Source: Novosphingobium sp. (GTDB lineage: Bacteria > Pseudomonadota > Alphaproteobacteria > Sphingomonadales > Sphingomonadaceae). From it: a stretch of 64,000 bases of DNA. The stretch lies in contig JAGHZR010000004.1 in NCBI GenBank assembly GCA_017745295.1, positions 297,959 through 361,958 of the forward strand, read 5' to 3'. The translations under genes and the position numbers were made by a program. The notes beneath the pieces were generated by a model that was not told where the DNA came from, did not search any database, and worked only from the letters and a program-made list of their open reading frames with translations. Of this stretch, positions 27,011 to 36,602 are shown one piece after another (the first letter of the stretch is position 1; the number at the start of each line of letters is the position of its first letter).

Positions 27011-29103
27011 CGCAGGGCGTCCCATCCTGTGTCGGGAGCGAAGCGGGCGCCGTGCCGTTCTTCCAGCGCACGGAGCGCGGCAACGACCTCTTCGACGCCG
27101 CGCTCTTTCGCGTAATGGATCGGCCCGCCTCTGAAAGGCGCGAAGCCGGTGCCGAAGATCATCGCCGCATCGATGACGTCGGCATCGTCGCTGACCTTCT
27201 CGCGCAGCACGGCGACGGCAGTATTGACCATCGGCAGGATGAGCCGGTCGGCCAGTTCCGGATCTGGCGGCTCGGCCTTGGCTTTGACCGGCTTGCCGTC
27301 GCGCCAGACGTAGATGCCCTTGCCGGTCTTGCGTCCCTTGTCGCCTGCCGCGACTTTGTCGGCAAGCCACTGCGGCGCATCCGGCAGCGGCCAGCCAAGC
27401 TCGCGCTTCAGCATCGCGGCCACGTCCAGCGCCACCTCGAGCCCGACCTGATCGGCCAGTTCCAGCGGTCCCATCGGCATGCCGAAGTCGGTGGCGGCGC
27501 GGTCGATGGTTTCGGGAGCGAGGCCTTCGTCCATCAGGATCAGCGCTTCGGCCAAATAGGGCGTCAGGATGCGGTTGACAATAAAGCCCGGCGCGTTGCG
27601 GGCCGGGGCGGGCAGCTTGCCGATCCGGCCGACGAAGGCGCGCGCCGCTGCTTCCACTTCGGGCGCGAGTTCTTCGTGCGCGATCACCTCGACCAGATCG
27701 AGACGCGAGACCGGGTTGAAGAAATGAATGCCGACAAGCCGCTCCGGCCGCGCCAGTCCTTCGCGCAGTTCCGGCAGCGGAATGGACGAGGTGTTGGTCG
27801 CGAGGATCGCGTCCGGCTTCATGCGCGGCTCGACTTCGGCATAGAGCTTGCGCTTGAGTTCGGCCTTTTCCGGCGCCGCCTCGATTACCAGATCGGCCTG
27901 CGCGATGCCAAGCCCGTCCGGATCGGGGATCAGCCGGTCAAGTGCGTCGCGCAGCTTCAGGCGGTCGCCATGGGCGATCTTTTCGTAGAGCTTGGCGGCG
28001 CGGGCGAGGGCGCCGCCGATCGGCTCCGGCTTGACGTCGGAAAGGCTGGTTCGCAGGCCCTTCCACGCGCACCAGGCAGCGATATCGCCGCCCATCGCGC
28101 CCGCCCCGATGACGTGAACGTGCCGGATCGGCTGCGCCGTCTCTCCCGCAAGGTCCTTGAGCTGCTGGCGCAGGAAGAACACGCGGATGAGGTTCTGGGC
28201 TGTGTCCGTCAGCATCAGCCGCGCGAAAGAGGCGATTTCCGCGCGCTTCATAGCGTCGAGGTCGCCGCCGTGCTCCTCCCACAAGTCGATCAGGGCGTAA
28301 GGCGCCAGGTAATGCGCGGAAGGTGCCTGCTGCTCGGCTTCGGCGCGCATCTGGCGGGCGGCGATATGGCGGGCGGGCGCGCTGTCCTTGGCCCGGTCTA
28401 CCAGACTTTGGCGCGCCTGCGAGAGCGAGCCAGCCACGGCCGCATTCACGGCCGCCTGAACATGGCGCTCGGGCACCACGGCATCGACCAGCCCCATTGC
28501 CCTGGCCTGACGGTCGTGGATCGTCTTGCCGGTGAGCATGAAACCCATCGCCTTGATCGGATCGCAGGTATGGGTGAAGCGGGCGGTGCCGCCAAGGCCC
28601 GGATGAAGGCCGATCTGCACCTCAGGAAAGCCGAAACGCGTGCCTTCCACCGCTATCCGCTGGGTGCAGGCGAGCGCGATCTCCAGCCCGCCGCCGATGG
28701 CATAGCCGTGCATCACCGCCACGGTTGGAAGGGTCAGCGCCGCGAGCCGGTCGACCACGGCATGGGCTGCCTCGATGCGGCTGCGGATCGCGGCTTCGTC
28801 GATCACGCCGCGAAACTCGGCTATGTCCGCGCCGGCAAGGAAGCCTTCACGCTTGGCGGAGCGGATGACGAGCGCCTTGGGCGCACGTTCGTCGATGCGG
28901 TCGAGGATCAGCGCGAATTCCTCCAGCACCTCCTGCGACAGGGTGTTCGCGCTGGCGCCCTGCTTGTCGAGCACGGCCCAGGCGACGCCCTGCGCATCGC
29001 GGGTCAGCGTCCAGTGGCGCAGCGCATCGGACTTGTGCGGCGGAGGGCCGAGGGTGAGATCGCGGTCCTTCAGATAGGCCCATACCGGGTCCTGCATGGT
29101 CAT
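27007..29103 (-). CDS. fadJ: Fused enoyl-CoA hydratase/3-hydroxyacyl-CoA dehydrogenase
   Basis: A 698-aa bifunctional beta-oxidation enzyme. The crotonase half (about 30-220) has the oxyanion segment GFLAGADIAEF and both catalytic glutamates in HGYAIGGGLE and FGFPE. The dehydrogenase half begins with the NAD loop VHVIGAGAMGGDIAAW (near 315), has IHFFNPVSRLDLVEVI with the catalytic His and ends with two C-terminal 3HCDH domains (GFIVNRILTPYLAEA). The ATG at 29103 overlaps the thiolase stop by ATGA. It could equally be named fadB; the separate thiolase fits either. Confidence 0.92.
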   Translation of the reverse strand: MTMQDPVWAYLKDRDLTLGPPPHKSDALRHWTLTRDAQGVAWAVLDKQGASANTLSQEVLEEFALILDRIDERAPKALVIRSAKREGFLAGADIAEFRGVIDEAAIRSRIEAAHAVVDRLAALTLPTVAVMHGYAIGGGLEIALACTQRIAVEGTRFGFPEVQIGLHPGLGGTARFTHTCDPIKAMGFMLTGKTIHDRQARAMGLVDAVVPERHVQAAVNAAVAGSLSQARQSLVDRAKDSAPARHIAARQMRAEAEQQAPSAHYLAPYALIDLWEEHGGDLDAMKRAEIASFARLMLTDTAQNLIRVFFLRQQLKDLAGETAQPIRHVHVIGAGAMGGDIAAWCAWKGLRTSLSDVKPEPIGGALARAAKLYEKIAHGDRLKLRDALDRLIPDPDGLGIAQADLVIEAAPEKAELKRKLYAEVEPRMKPDAILATNTSSIPLPELREGLARPERLVGIHFFNPVSRLDLVEVIAHEELAPEVEAAARAFVGRIGKLPAPARNAPGFIVNRILTPYLAEALILMDEGLAPETIDRAATDFGMPMGPLELADQVGLEVALDVAAMLKRELGWPLPDAPQWLADKVAAGDKGRKTGKGIYVWRDGKPVKAKAEPPDPELADRLILPMVNTAVAVLREKVSDDADVIDAAMIFGTGFAPFRGGPIHYAKERGVEEVVAALRALEERHGARFAPDTGWDALR

Positions 29104-30395
29104 GCGCCTGCTCCCGTTCGTTCGATCAGCATGGCGCCGCCCTGGCCGCCACCGATGCATTCGGTGGCAATGCCGCGCGCACAGCCGAGGCGTTCCATCG
29201 CCTGCACCAGATGAAGCGCGATGCGCGCACCGCTGGCGCCGACCGGATGGCCGAGCGAAATCGCCCCGCCATCGACATTGATGCGCTCGCGGGCGATGCT
29301 GCCCGCCGCGCCGTCGAGGCCGAGGACGCCCCGGCAAAAGCCTTCGTCCTCCCAGGCGGCCAGACAGGCGAGGACTTGCGCGGCAAAGGCCTCGTTGAGT
29401 TCCCAGAGGTCGATGTCCCCCAGTTCCAGCTTGCCGCGCTTCAGCAGCTCCGTCGATGCCAGCACCGGACCTAGGCCCATGATCGCCGGGTCGAGCGCCG
29501 ACCATTGGCTGTCAAGGATCCGGGCACGAGGCGTCAGCCCATATTTCCCGAGAGCGTCCTCGGATGCCAGGATCGTCCAGCAGGCGCCGTCGGTGATTTG
29601 CGAACTGTTGCCTGCCGTTGCTTTGCCATAGGGCGGCTCGAAGACAGGGCGCAGCTTGGCCAGTTTGTCCGGCGCACTGTCGGGCCGAACGCCGTCGTCG
29701 TGGTCGTAGACCGTGCCGTCGCGGGCGAAGGCGGGTACGAGTTCGCCCTTGAGCCAGCCCTCGGCCTGTGCCCGCGCGAGCCGCTTGTGGCTTTCCACCG
29801 CGTAGGCGTCGGCCTGCTCGCGCGAGATATCGAAAAGATGGGTGAGCACTTCGGTGGTCTGCCCCATACCGAGATCGGTGATCGGATCGGTCAGACCGCG
29901 TTCGAGACCGACGATGGGCTTGAGGAACTCGGGCCGAAACCGCGCCGCCGTTTTCAGCTTGCCGAGCGGGCCGTCCTTGCCCTGCATCGCCGCCAGCCAT
30001 TCCACCGCATCCTGCCGCAGCACCAGCGGCGCGTGGCTCAGCGCTTCGGCCCCGCCTGCAAGGACCAGGTCGCTGCCGCCGTCGGCAATGTAGCGATAGG
30101 CCGTGTCCATTGCCTGCATGCCCGATCCGCAGTTGATCTGCACGGTGAAGGCCGTGGTCTGCGCCCCGCAACCGAGCCGCAGCGCGGCAACGCGTGCCGG
30201 ATTGGCCTCGTCGGCGATGACATTGACGCAGCCTAGGATCACCTGATCGATATCGCCTGCTGCGAAAGGCTGGCGCAGCAGCAGAGGCCGTCCGCACTGC
30301 ACCGCCAGGTCGACCGGCGTGAACGGGCCGGGGCTTCCGCGCGCCTTGAGAAACGGCGTGCGCGTGCCGTCTACGATATAGACGGGGCGGCTCAT
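29100..30395 (-). CDS. fadI: Acetyl-CoA C-acyltransferase (thiolase)
   Basis: A 431-aa thiolase that cleaves 3-ketoacyl-CoA with CoA to shorten the chain by two carbons. The acyl-accepting cysteine is C89 in INCGSGMQAM. The other catalytic residues are in ELNEAFAAQV, SLGHPVGASGARI (His) and ATECIGGGQGGAML (second Cys). It overlaps both neighbours by 4 bp, so it is translationally coupled to fadE and to the bifunctional enzyme. The fadI name is a best fit by context with the fused partner, and fadA is the alternative. Confidence 0.92.
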   Translation of the reverse strand: MSRPVYIVDGTRTPFLKARGSPGPFTPVDLAVQCGRPLLLRQPFAAGDIDQVILGCVNVIADEANPARVAALRLGCGAQTTAFTVQINCGSGMQAMDTAYRYIADGGSDLVLAGGAEALSHAPLVLRQDAVEWLAAMQGKDGPLGKLKTAARFRPEFLKPIVGLERGLTDPITDLGMGQTTEVLTHLFDISREQADAYAVESHKRLARAQAEGWLKGELVPAFARDGTVYDHDDGVRPDSAPDKLAKLRPVFEPPYGKATAGNSSQITDGACWTILASEDALGKYGLTPRARILDSQWSALDPAIMGLGPVLASTELLKRGKLELGDIDLWELNEAFAAQVLACLAAWEDEGFCRGVLGLDGAAGSIARERINVDGGAISLGHPVGASGARIALHLVQAMERLGCARGIATECIGGGQGGAMLIERTGAGA

Positions 30396-32662
30396 TCGGC
30401 GGCCTCGTGCAGCAGTTTGTCAGACTGGCCGGGGGAGGGGCGGACCAGTTCCTCGGGCGCGAAGTCGTCGACGGCGATGACCTCGGCAACGGCGGCGTCG
30501 GCCTCGCGCAGCCTTTCGCGCTCGCTGGCGGAAATCAGTCCCGCTGCCTGTGCCTTGTCGGCATCGCGGACGCGGGCCTGCTTCATGCGGTCATGGATCG
30601 GCTGGGTGGCGACGGTCTTGCGGAAAGCCTCGGTCAGGCGGGCGACGGCTTCGTCCTCGCCGCCGATATAGACGTTTCCGACCAGACGGTCCCGCGCGGC
30701 GCAGGGTTCCAGCAGGATTTCGGCGCAGCGGCGCACGGTGCGGTCGGATGGCCCATGGCGGCGGCGTCCCCAGGGCATCACGAAAAGCCGCAGCATCCAG
30801 CCGACCGGCCGGGCCGGGAAGTTCTCGATGATCTGCGCGAAGCTCTGCTCGATGCTCGCGAAACCGCTCTGCATGCACCAGTCGAGCAGCGGCAGGTCGT
30901 CGTCCTGTCGCCCCTCGTCCTCCCAGCGCTTGAGTGCGCCCGAGAGCATGTAGAGTTCCGAAAGCACGTCGCCCAGCCGCGCCGAAAGCAGTTCGCGCCG
31001 CTTGAGTTCGCCGCCCAACGTCAGGAAGGCGATGTCCGAGCAGAAGGCGAAGGCGGCGGCATAGCGGCTCATCTGGCGATAATAGCGCGTCGCCTTGCCG
31101 GCACGGGGAGCGGGGGCGAACACGCCGCCGCTCCAGCTGCGCGCGAAAGCGCGGATCGCGGTCTTGAGCGCGTGGCCGACATGCTTCCACAGCACCCGGT
31201 CGAACTGCGCCAGTGCCCGTCCGCGATCGGCATCGCCCACGGCGCGGATCTCTTCGAGCAGATAGGGGTGCGCGCGGATCGCGCCCTGACCGAAGACCAT
31301 CAGGCTGCGGGTCAGGATATTCGCGCCCTCGACAGTGATGCCGACCGGAATGGCGCGGTACTGGCTGCCCATGTAGTTGCGCGGCCCTTCGATGATCGCC
31401 TTGCCGCCGTGGACGTCCATCGCATCGTTGATGACCACGCGCATCCGCTCGGTGGCGTGCAGCTTGAGGATCGAGGAGATCACCGCCGGATGATTGCCCT
31501 GGTCCAGCCCCGCGCACGTCAGCCGCCGTGCGCCGTCGAGCAAATAGGCATTGCCGGCGATTCGTGCGAGGCGTTCCTGGATACCTTCGAACTTGCCGAT
31601 CGGCAGGTTGAACTGCGAGCGGATTCGCGCGTAGGCGCCGGTCGTGTGCGCGGCGAAAGCGCCCGCCGCCGCCGAGAGCGAGGGCAGCGAGATGCCGCGC
31701 CCGGCGGCGAGCGCGCTCATCAGCATCTTCCAGCCCTGGCCCACACGCTCCGGTCCGCCGATCACGTTGCTGAGCGGGATGAACACGTCCTTGCCCGCGT
31801 TAGGGCCGTTCTGGAACGTCTGCATCGAGGGGATATGGCGGCGCCCGATCGTCACGCCCGGCAGGTCGGTGGGGACCAGCGCGACGGTAATGCCGATCTC
31901 GTCCTCTCCGCCCAGCAGATGATCGGGGTCGCGCAGCTTGAAGGCGAGGCCGAGGATCGTCGCGACGGGGCCGAGCGTGATGTAGCGCTTGTGCCAGTTG
32001 AGGCGGATGCCGAGCACCTCTTCACCTTGCCAGTCTCCTCGACAGATCACGCCTTCGTCGACCATCGCCGCCGCGTCCGATCCGGCCTCAGGGCTGGTGA
32101 GGCCGAAAGCGGGAATCTCGCGCCCTTCGGCCAGGCGCGGTAGCCAATATTCTTGCTGCTCTGGTGTGCCGAAACGCAGGATCAACTCGCCCGGCCCAAG
32201 CGAATTGGGAACCATGGCCGTCACGGCTGCGGAAACCGAGCGGGTGGCGATCTTGCGGACGATCTCGCTATGGGCGAAATTGGAAAACCCGAGGCCTGCG
32301 TGCTCTTGCGGAATGATGATGCCGAAGAATTTCTCGCGCTTCAGGTAGTCCCAGGCCTCTGGCGGCAGGTCGTGGGTTTCCCAGGTCATGCGCCAGTCGT
32401 CGATCATCGCGCAGAGGCGGTCGACAGGGCCAGCCATGAACGCCTCCTCTTCGACCGTCAGCTTCGCGGGAGGTACGGCGAGCAAAGCTTTCCAGTCGGG
32501 ATTGCCGGTGAACAGCGCGGCGTCCCACCAGGTGTTTCCGGCATCGATTGCCTCGTTCTCGGTGGCGGACAGCGCGGGCAGGGCGGATTGTACCATCGAA
32601 AGGACCGGGCGCGTCAGGACCTCACGGCGGACAGTGGTGGCAGCAGCAACGACGGGCGACAT
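30392..32662 (-). CDS. fadE: Acyl-CoA dehydrogenase, FadE type
   Basis: A 756-aa flavoprotein of FadE type, longer than ordinary 380-aa acyl-CoA dehydrogenases because of a C-terminal DUF1974 domain (from about 520). The core contains GLTSPEAGSDAAAM, the substrate-site region LPSLSAAAGAFAAHTTGAYARIRSQF and DAMDVHGGKAIIEGPRNYMGSQYRA. It performs the first oxidation of long-chain acyl-CoA. No clear N-terminal membrane helix is present, unlike E. coli FadE. AAGGAG lies eight bases before the ATG at 32662. It is the first gene of a four-gene operon whose members all overlap by 4 bp. A 223-bp gap separates it from the LacI gene. Confidence 0.93.
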   Translation of the reverse strand: MSPVVAAATTVRREVLTRPVLSMVQSALPALSATENEAIDAGNTWWDAALFTGNPDWKALLAVPPAKLTVEEEAFMAGPVDRLCAMIDDWRMTWETHDLPPEAWDYLKREKFFGIIIPQEHAGLGFSNFAHSEIVRKIATRSVSAAVTAMVPNSLGPGELILRFGTPEQQEYWLPRLAEGREIPAFGLTSPEAGSDAAAMVDEGVICRGDWQGEEVLGIRLNWHKRYITLGPVATILGLAFKLRDPDHLLGGEDEIGITVALVPTDLPGVTIGRRHIPSMQTFQNGPNAGKDVFIPLSNVIGGPERVGQGWKMLMSALAAGRGISLPSLSAAAGAFAAHTTGAYARIRSQFNLPIGKFEGIQERLARIAGNAYLLDGARRLTCAGLDQGNHPAVISSILKLHATERMRVVINDAMDVHGGKAIIEGPRNYMGSQYRAIPVGITVEGANILTRSLMVFGQGAIRAHPYLLEEIRAVGDADRGRALAQFDRVLWKHVGHALKTAIRAFARSWSGGVFAPAPRAGKATRYYRQMSRYAAAFAFCSDIAFLTLGGELKRRELLSARLGDVLSELYMLSGALKRWEDEGRQDDDLPLLDWCMQSGFASIEQSFAQIIENFPARPVGWMLRLFVMPWGRRRHGPSDRTVRRCAEILLEPCAARDRLVGNVYIGGEDEAVARLTEAFRKTVATQPIHDRMKQARVRDADKAQAAGLISASERERLREADAAVAEVIAVDDFAPEELVRPSPGQSDKLLHEAAE

Positions 32663-32885
32663 TTTTCAGGCTCCTTCTCCAGCCACTTCAACGCGTGGAG
32701 AGCGGAGATGATCCATGCGAACAAGAACCCGCCGTCAACGGTGCGGCTCGCTTCGCGCAGCCGGTAAGCCAATGAGACAATCATCGAGGCCGCCTTCGAC
32801 ACCGTCGGAGACCTGTTATCCCGCGCCTTCAGTGCTCGGCGTGGAGGCCGCTCTCCACGCATAGCACCTCCCGGGCCACAGCCCT

Positions 32886-33941
32886 TCAATGATATGCCGG
32901 AATTGCATCCGTTTGGCGTCGTATGATTTGAAAGCCCAACTGCACGCTGCCTCTCCCGTCCTGCTGCGTTGTCTGGGGCCCGCTCCACGTTGCCAGAGCT
33001 AGGATTTTTACGGCCGCTCGGCTCATCTGCTGGATCGGCTGCCGTACCGTCGTAAGGTTTGGCCAAATCGAGCTGGCAAGAGGCGTATCGTCGAAACCGC
33101 AAATCGTCAGTTGGGCAGGGACACTAATCATCTGCTGATGCGCGACAGTAAGGACAGCCGCTGCCATATCGTCGTTACATGCGAAAATTGCCGTTGGCCG
33201 CGAACCTGAACCGAGTAATTTTTCGCCCGCTTCGAGACCGGATTTAAAGGAAAAATCCCCTGGAACTATAAGTTCATCATCCAACGCTATCAAATGATCG
33301 GCGTGAGCTTCCCTAAATCCTTCCAGGCGCCTTTGGCTGCCTCGATGCGCCGGGTGGCCATTGACGAATGCAATCCGTTCATGCCCCAAGGCGAATAGAT
33401 GTGATGTCATTTCATATGCAGCGCGTCTGTCATCTACATAGACCCGCGGAACGTTGTCCCGCTCTCGATCCGGAGCAATAGCTACCACTGCCAGCCCTTC
33501 GGCGAGCAGTGCTTCTATCAGTTCTTCCCAATCGCAAAGCGGTGGAGGCAGGACAACACCACCAACATGCGCTGCAGCGATCTGGGAAATAACTGCCTGA
33601 GGCGTATCTCCTGGAACATAATGCTCCATCACGAGGTAGACGTGCTGGTCCGATGCCTCCTGAAGCGCCCCCAGGAGCAGTTCGCCCACGTATGCGGACG
33701 TCATGGACTCGCTGTGCAGCAGGGCGATCCTGCGAAAGTCGGTTCCCGAGAGCGCTTTGGCGGAGGCATTTGGAATGTAATGCAATTCCTTGATCGCCCG
33801 TTCGACGGCGGATTTGGTTTTTGGGCTGACCCTGATGCATGCGTTGAGAACACGTGAGACCGTCATCGGTGAGACGCCCGCACGTGCGGCTACATCCCGG
33901 ATGGTTGGCGGCTTGCTTGGTTTTTTCTGCGGTACAGTCAT
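32886..33941 (-). CDS. LacI-family transcriptional regulator
   Basis: A 351-aa repressor-type protein. The helix-turn-helix TIRDVAARAGVSPMTVSRVLN is at about 14-34, with the hinge NASAKALSGTD, and a type-1 periplasmic-binding-like effector domain follows (LTICGFDDTPLASSIWPNLTTVRQP). The recognition-helix residues are Pro-Met, compared with Ser-Met in the second LacI protein of the locus, so the two may read similar operators. The ATG at 33941 follows a TTG start option at 33944. The base composition is visibly less GC-rich than its neighbours. It lies 28 bp after the hydrolase and may be the last gene of the receptor operon or independent. Confidence 0.88.
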   Translation of the reverse strand: MTVPQKKPSKPPTIRDVAARAGVSPMTVSRVLNACIRVSPKTKSAVERAIKELHYIPNASAKALSGTDFRRIALLHSESMTSAYVGELLLGALQEASDQHVYLVMEHYVPGDTPQAVISQIAAAHVGGVVLPPPLCDWEELIEALLAEGLAVVAIAPDRERDNVPRVYVDDRRAAYEMTSHLFALGHERIAFVNGHPAHRGSQRRLEGFREAHADHLIALDDELIVPGDFSFKSGLEAGEKLLGSGSRPTAIFACNDDMAAAVLTVAHQQMISVPAQLTICGFDDTPLASSIWPNLTTVRQPIQQMSRAAVKILALATWSGPQTTQQDGRGSVQLGFQIIRRQTDAIPAYH

Positions 33942-33969
33942 CAAATCGGCCCGAGCCCTTACTTTGGAA

Positions 33970-34956
33970 TTAGTCCCGGGCCGTGCCGCGGGGTTTCAAC
34001 ATGCCTTGCATGTCGAGCCACCGGGCGAAGGCGTCGAACCAGCCAGTGCTGGTCGTGGCCTTCGGGTACATGCCGAACCCATGCCCACCGCGCTCGTAAA
34101 GGTGGAATTCCACCGGTCGCCTGGCCGCGCGCCAATCGTCGATCAGCTTGAAGTCGCGGTTACCGAACAGAGGGTCGTCCGCAGCGATGGCTGCGAACAT
34201 CGGCGGAGCGTCTTTCGGCACCGCCATGCTGCCAAGCGGGCCGTAGATATTACCGATGAAGGCGGGCCTGGCGTCTTTCGTGGCCAAGGTGGTGGCCATC
34301 GTCAGCATGGCTCCGGCGGAAAACCCGATCATGCCGATGCGATCGGGATCGATGTGCCATTGTCCCGCGCGGTTGCGGATCAGCCGGAAGGCGGCGGTGG
34401 AATCGGCCAATTGGGGCGCGAGGTCCATCGCAGCGTCGTTGGCCGCGGGAAGCGGTGCGCGGGCGGCGCCGGTAAACATGTCCTGCATCGACTTTTCGAA
34501 CCCGGCCATGTCGGCAGGCGTCTGGCGCAGGCGATACTTGATGACGAAGGCCGCGATGCCCTTGGCGGCGAGGGCGCGCGCGACATCGTAGCCCTCATTG
34601 TCCATCGAGAGGGTGCGGAAACCGCCACCCGGTGCAACGATGATTGCGGCGCCCGATGCCTTGGCGGGATCGGGCAGGAAAGGGGTCAGCGTCGCGACGG
34701 TGACGTTACGGGCAAACTCGCTGCCATATTGACGGTGCCAGCTTTCCCGGGCTGTGGCGCCTGGCAGAGGACCAGTGCCGAGTTCGATCGCGCCGGTTTG
34801 TGCCGGCGTAGCGATCGGGGTCATCTTGTCCTTGTCTTCCTGTGCCTGGGCAAGGCTCGGGGCGATGGCGGCGGCTACGGCGATCGCTGCCAGATGTCCC
34901 AGGCACAGCCGGTGGACCCACTGCCGGCGTGACGGGTACTTCATTTCCTGTTTCAT
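33970..34956 (-). CDS. Secreted alpha/beta-hydrolase, acetyl-xylan-esterase-like
   Basis: A 328-aa protein with a signal peptide (about 1-38, ending LAQAQ). The nucleophile elbow is GFSAGA with S213, an HGG-like oxyanion region is IIVAPGGGFRTLS (about 105-117) and the catalytic His is in LYERGGHGFGM. The type is common in xylan loci, where it is annotated as endo-xylanase B accessory esterase or acetyl-xylan esterase. The activity is inferred. AGGAGAGGG lies before the ATG at 34956. It is downstream of the GH51 gene in the receptor operon. Confidence 0.8.
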   Translation of the reverse strand: MKQEMKYPSRRQWVHRLCLGHLAAIAVAAAIAPSLAQAQEDKDKMTPIATPAQTGAIELGTGPLPGATARESWHRQYGSEFARNVTVATLTPFLPDPAKASGAAIIVAPGGGFRTLSMDNEGYDVARALAAKGIAAFVIKYRLRQTPADMAGFEKSMQDMFTGAARAPLPAANDAAMDLAPQLADSTAAFRLIRNRAGQWHIDPDRIGMIGFSAGAMLTMATTLATKDARPAFIGNIYGPLGSMAVPKDAPPMFAAIAADDPLFGNRDFKLIDDWRAARRPVEFHLYERGGHGFGMYPKATTSTGWFDAFARWLDMQGMLKPRGTARD

Positions 34957-34999
34957 GATCCCTCTCCTCTCGTGTTGGACGACGGCTTGTGCGTCGCCG

Positions 35000-36568
35000 T
35001 TATTGCAGATCCAGCACCACCACCGACTTCGGCGGCAGGGTGACGGTCAGCGTATCGCCGCCGAGCTGCGCGCCATTGAAGGCCGTGGGTTTCACGGCTT
35101 CGGGTGCATCGAAGCTGTTGTGGGCGTTGATCGCATCGGCGGTCAGGACGCGGCCCGAGACGCTGGCGGGGGCAAGCCCTTCGAGCTTCACCGTGACGGT
35201 ATTGGGCTGAGCGGGATCGAGGTTGGACAGGCCGACATGAACCTTGCCGTCCTTGCCCCGCACCGCCGATCCGCTGACGGCCGGCATCACGAACTTGCCC
35301 TTGTTGTACCAGGGCGTCGCCAGGTCGATCGGGAGGACGGTGGCGTCCTGCCAGGGCTTGTACATTTCGAAGACGTGATAAGTGGGCGTGAGCACCATCT
35401 TGCGCCCGTCGGTCAGGATCATCGCCTGCAAGACATCGACCATCTGTGCGATGGCGCTCATCCGCACACGATCGGCGTGCCTGGCGAAAATGTCGAGATT
35501 GACCGAGGCCACCAGCGCGTCGCGCAACGTGTTCTGCTGCCGCAGGAAACCGGGGTTGGTGCCGGGATCGGGGGCGTACCAGGTGCCCCATTCGTCGACT
35601 GCCAGGAACACGCGTTTCTGCGGGTCGTACTTGTCCATCACTTTCGCATGGCCGGAAATGAGTTCGTCCATGCGCCAGGTCGCGGCGAGCGTATCGGCCC
35701 AGGCGGTTTCGTCGAAATTGACCGGATCCGCCTTGGGCGGCCATCCGCCTTGGGGAATGGTGTAGTAATGAAGCGAAAGCGCGTCGAGGTGCTTGCCCGC
35801 CTCCCGCATCATCACTTCGGTCCAGTTATAGTCGCCGCCATTGGCACCGGAGGCGATCTTCACGATCGTTTTGCCCGCCGGTACTTTCAGGAACGTGGCG
35901 TAGCGCTTCGTGACATCCGCGGCATACTCGGCGCGCATGTTGCCGCCGCAGCCCCACAACTCGTTGCCGATGCCGAAGGCCGGGAGCGCCCAGGGCTCCT
36001 TGCGACCGTTGCGGCCGCGCTCCTCGGCCAGGCTGCCGGCGGGCGCGGTCATGTATTCGACCCATTCCGCCATGGCCTGCGGGCTGCCATTGCCGACATT
36101 GCCGGAGATATAGGCCTCCGCCCCGACCTGCCGCAGCAACTCGAAGAATTCGTGCGTACCAACCGCATTGGATTCGGTTACGCCGCCCCAGTTGGTGTTG
36201 ACCTTTACAGGGCGCCTGGCTTTCGGACCGATCCCTTCGCGCCAGTGATATTCGTCGGCGAAACAGCCGCCCGGCCAACGGATCATCGGTACGGCCAGGT
36301 TGCGCAGCGCGGCGATCACGTCGTTGCGGAAGCCGTTGGTATTGGGGATCGACCTGTCGTTGCCGACCCACAGACCGCCGTAGATGCCGGTGCCGAGATG
36401 CTCGGCGAACTGGGTGAAGATCCGCTTGTCATAGACCGGACCGGGACGGTCGGCATGGACGGTGGCCATCGTCGGCTGGCCATCCGTATCGGCGAGGGCT
36501 GTGCCGCCGGCGAGCGCGCTGGCGCACAGGAGAAGCGCGGCGGTCGTGCGGCGCAAGGTCTTGATCAT
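35000..36568 (-). CDS. Secreted GH51 alpha-L-arabinofuranosidase
   Basis: A 522-aa enzyme with a signal peptide (about 1-26, TALA cleavage). The acid/base is E203 in FGIGNELWGCGG and the nucleophile is E326 in AVDEWGTWYAPD; the conserved IRWPGGCFADEYHW is at 96-109. It cuts alpha-L-arabinofuranosyl groups from xylan or arabinan chains. It is short, like AbfA-type enzymes, but exported. The gene lies between GH3 (34 bp gap) and the esterase (43 bp gap) in the receptor operon. Confidence 0.92.
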   Translation of the reverse strand: MIKTLRRTTAALLLCASALAGGTALADTDGQPTMATVHADRPGPVYDKRIFTQFAEHLGTGIYGGLWVGNDRSIPNTNGFRNDVIAALRNLAVPMIRWPGGCFADEYHWREGIGPKARRPVKVNTNWGGVTESNAVGTHEFFELLRQVGAEAYISGNVGNGSPQAMAEWVEYMTAPAGSLAEERGRNGRKEPWALPAFGIGNELWGCGGNMRAEYAADVTKRYATFLKVPAGKTIVKIASGANGGDYNWTEVMMREAGKHLDALSLHYYTIPQGGWPPKADPVNFDETAWADTLAATWRMDELISGHAKVMDKYDPQKRVFLAVDEWGTWYAPDPGTNPGFLRQQNTLRDALVASVNLDIFARHADRVRMSAIAQMVDVLQAMILTDGRKMVLTPTYHVFEMYKPWQDATVLPIDLATPWYNKGKFVMPAVSGSAVRGKDGKVHVGLSNLDPAQPNTVTVKLEGLAPASVSGRVLTADAINAHNSFDAPEAVKPTAFNGAQLGGDTLTVTLPPKSVVVLDLQ

Positions 36569-36602
36569 CGAACGTCCTCTCGAAAAACCTGAGGCAAGCC
36601 GC

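Noticed and set aside
26986..29214. 742-aa plus-strand open frame
   Set aside because: Antisense of the fused beta-oxidation gene, with shadow composition.
32614..33102. 162-aa minus-strand frame between fadE and LacI
   Set aside because: Overlaps both neighbours, has no ribosome site or motif; the 223-bp gap itself shows nothing clear.
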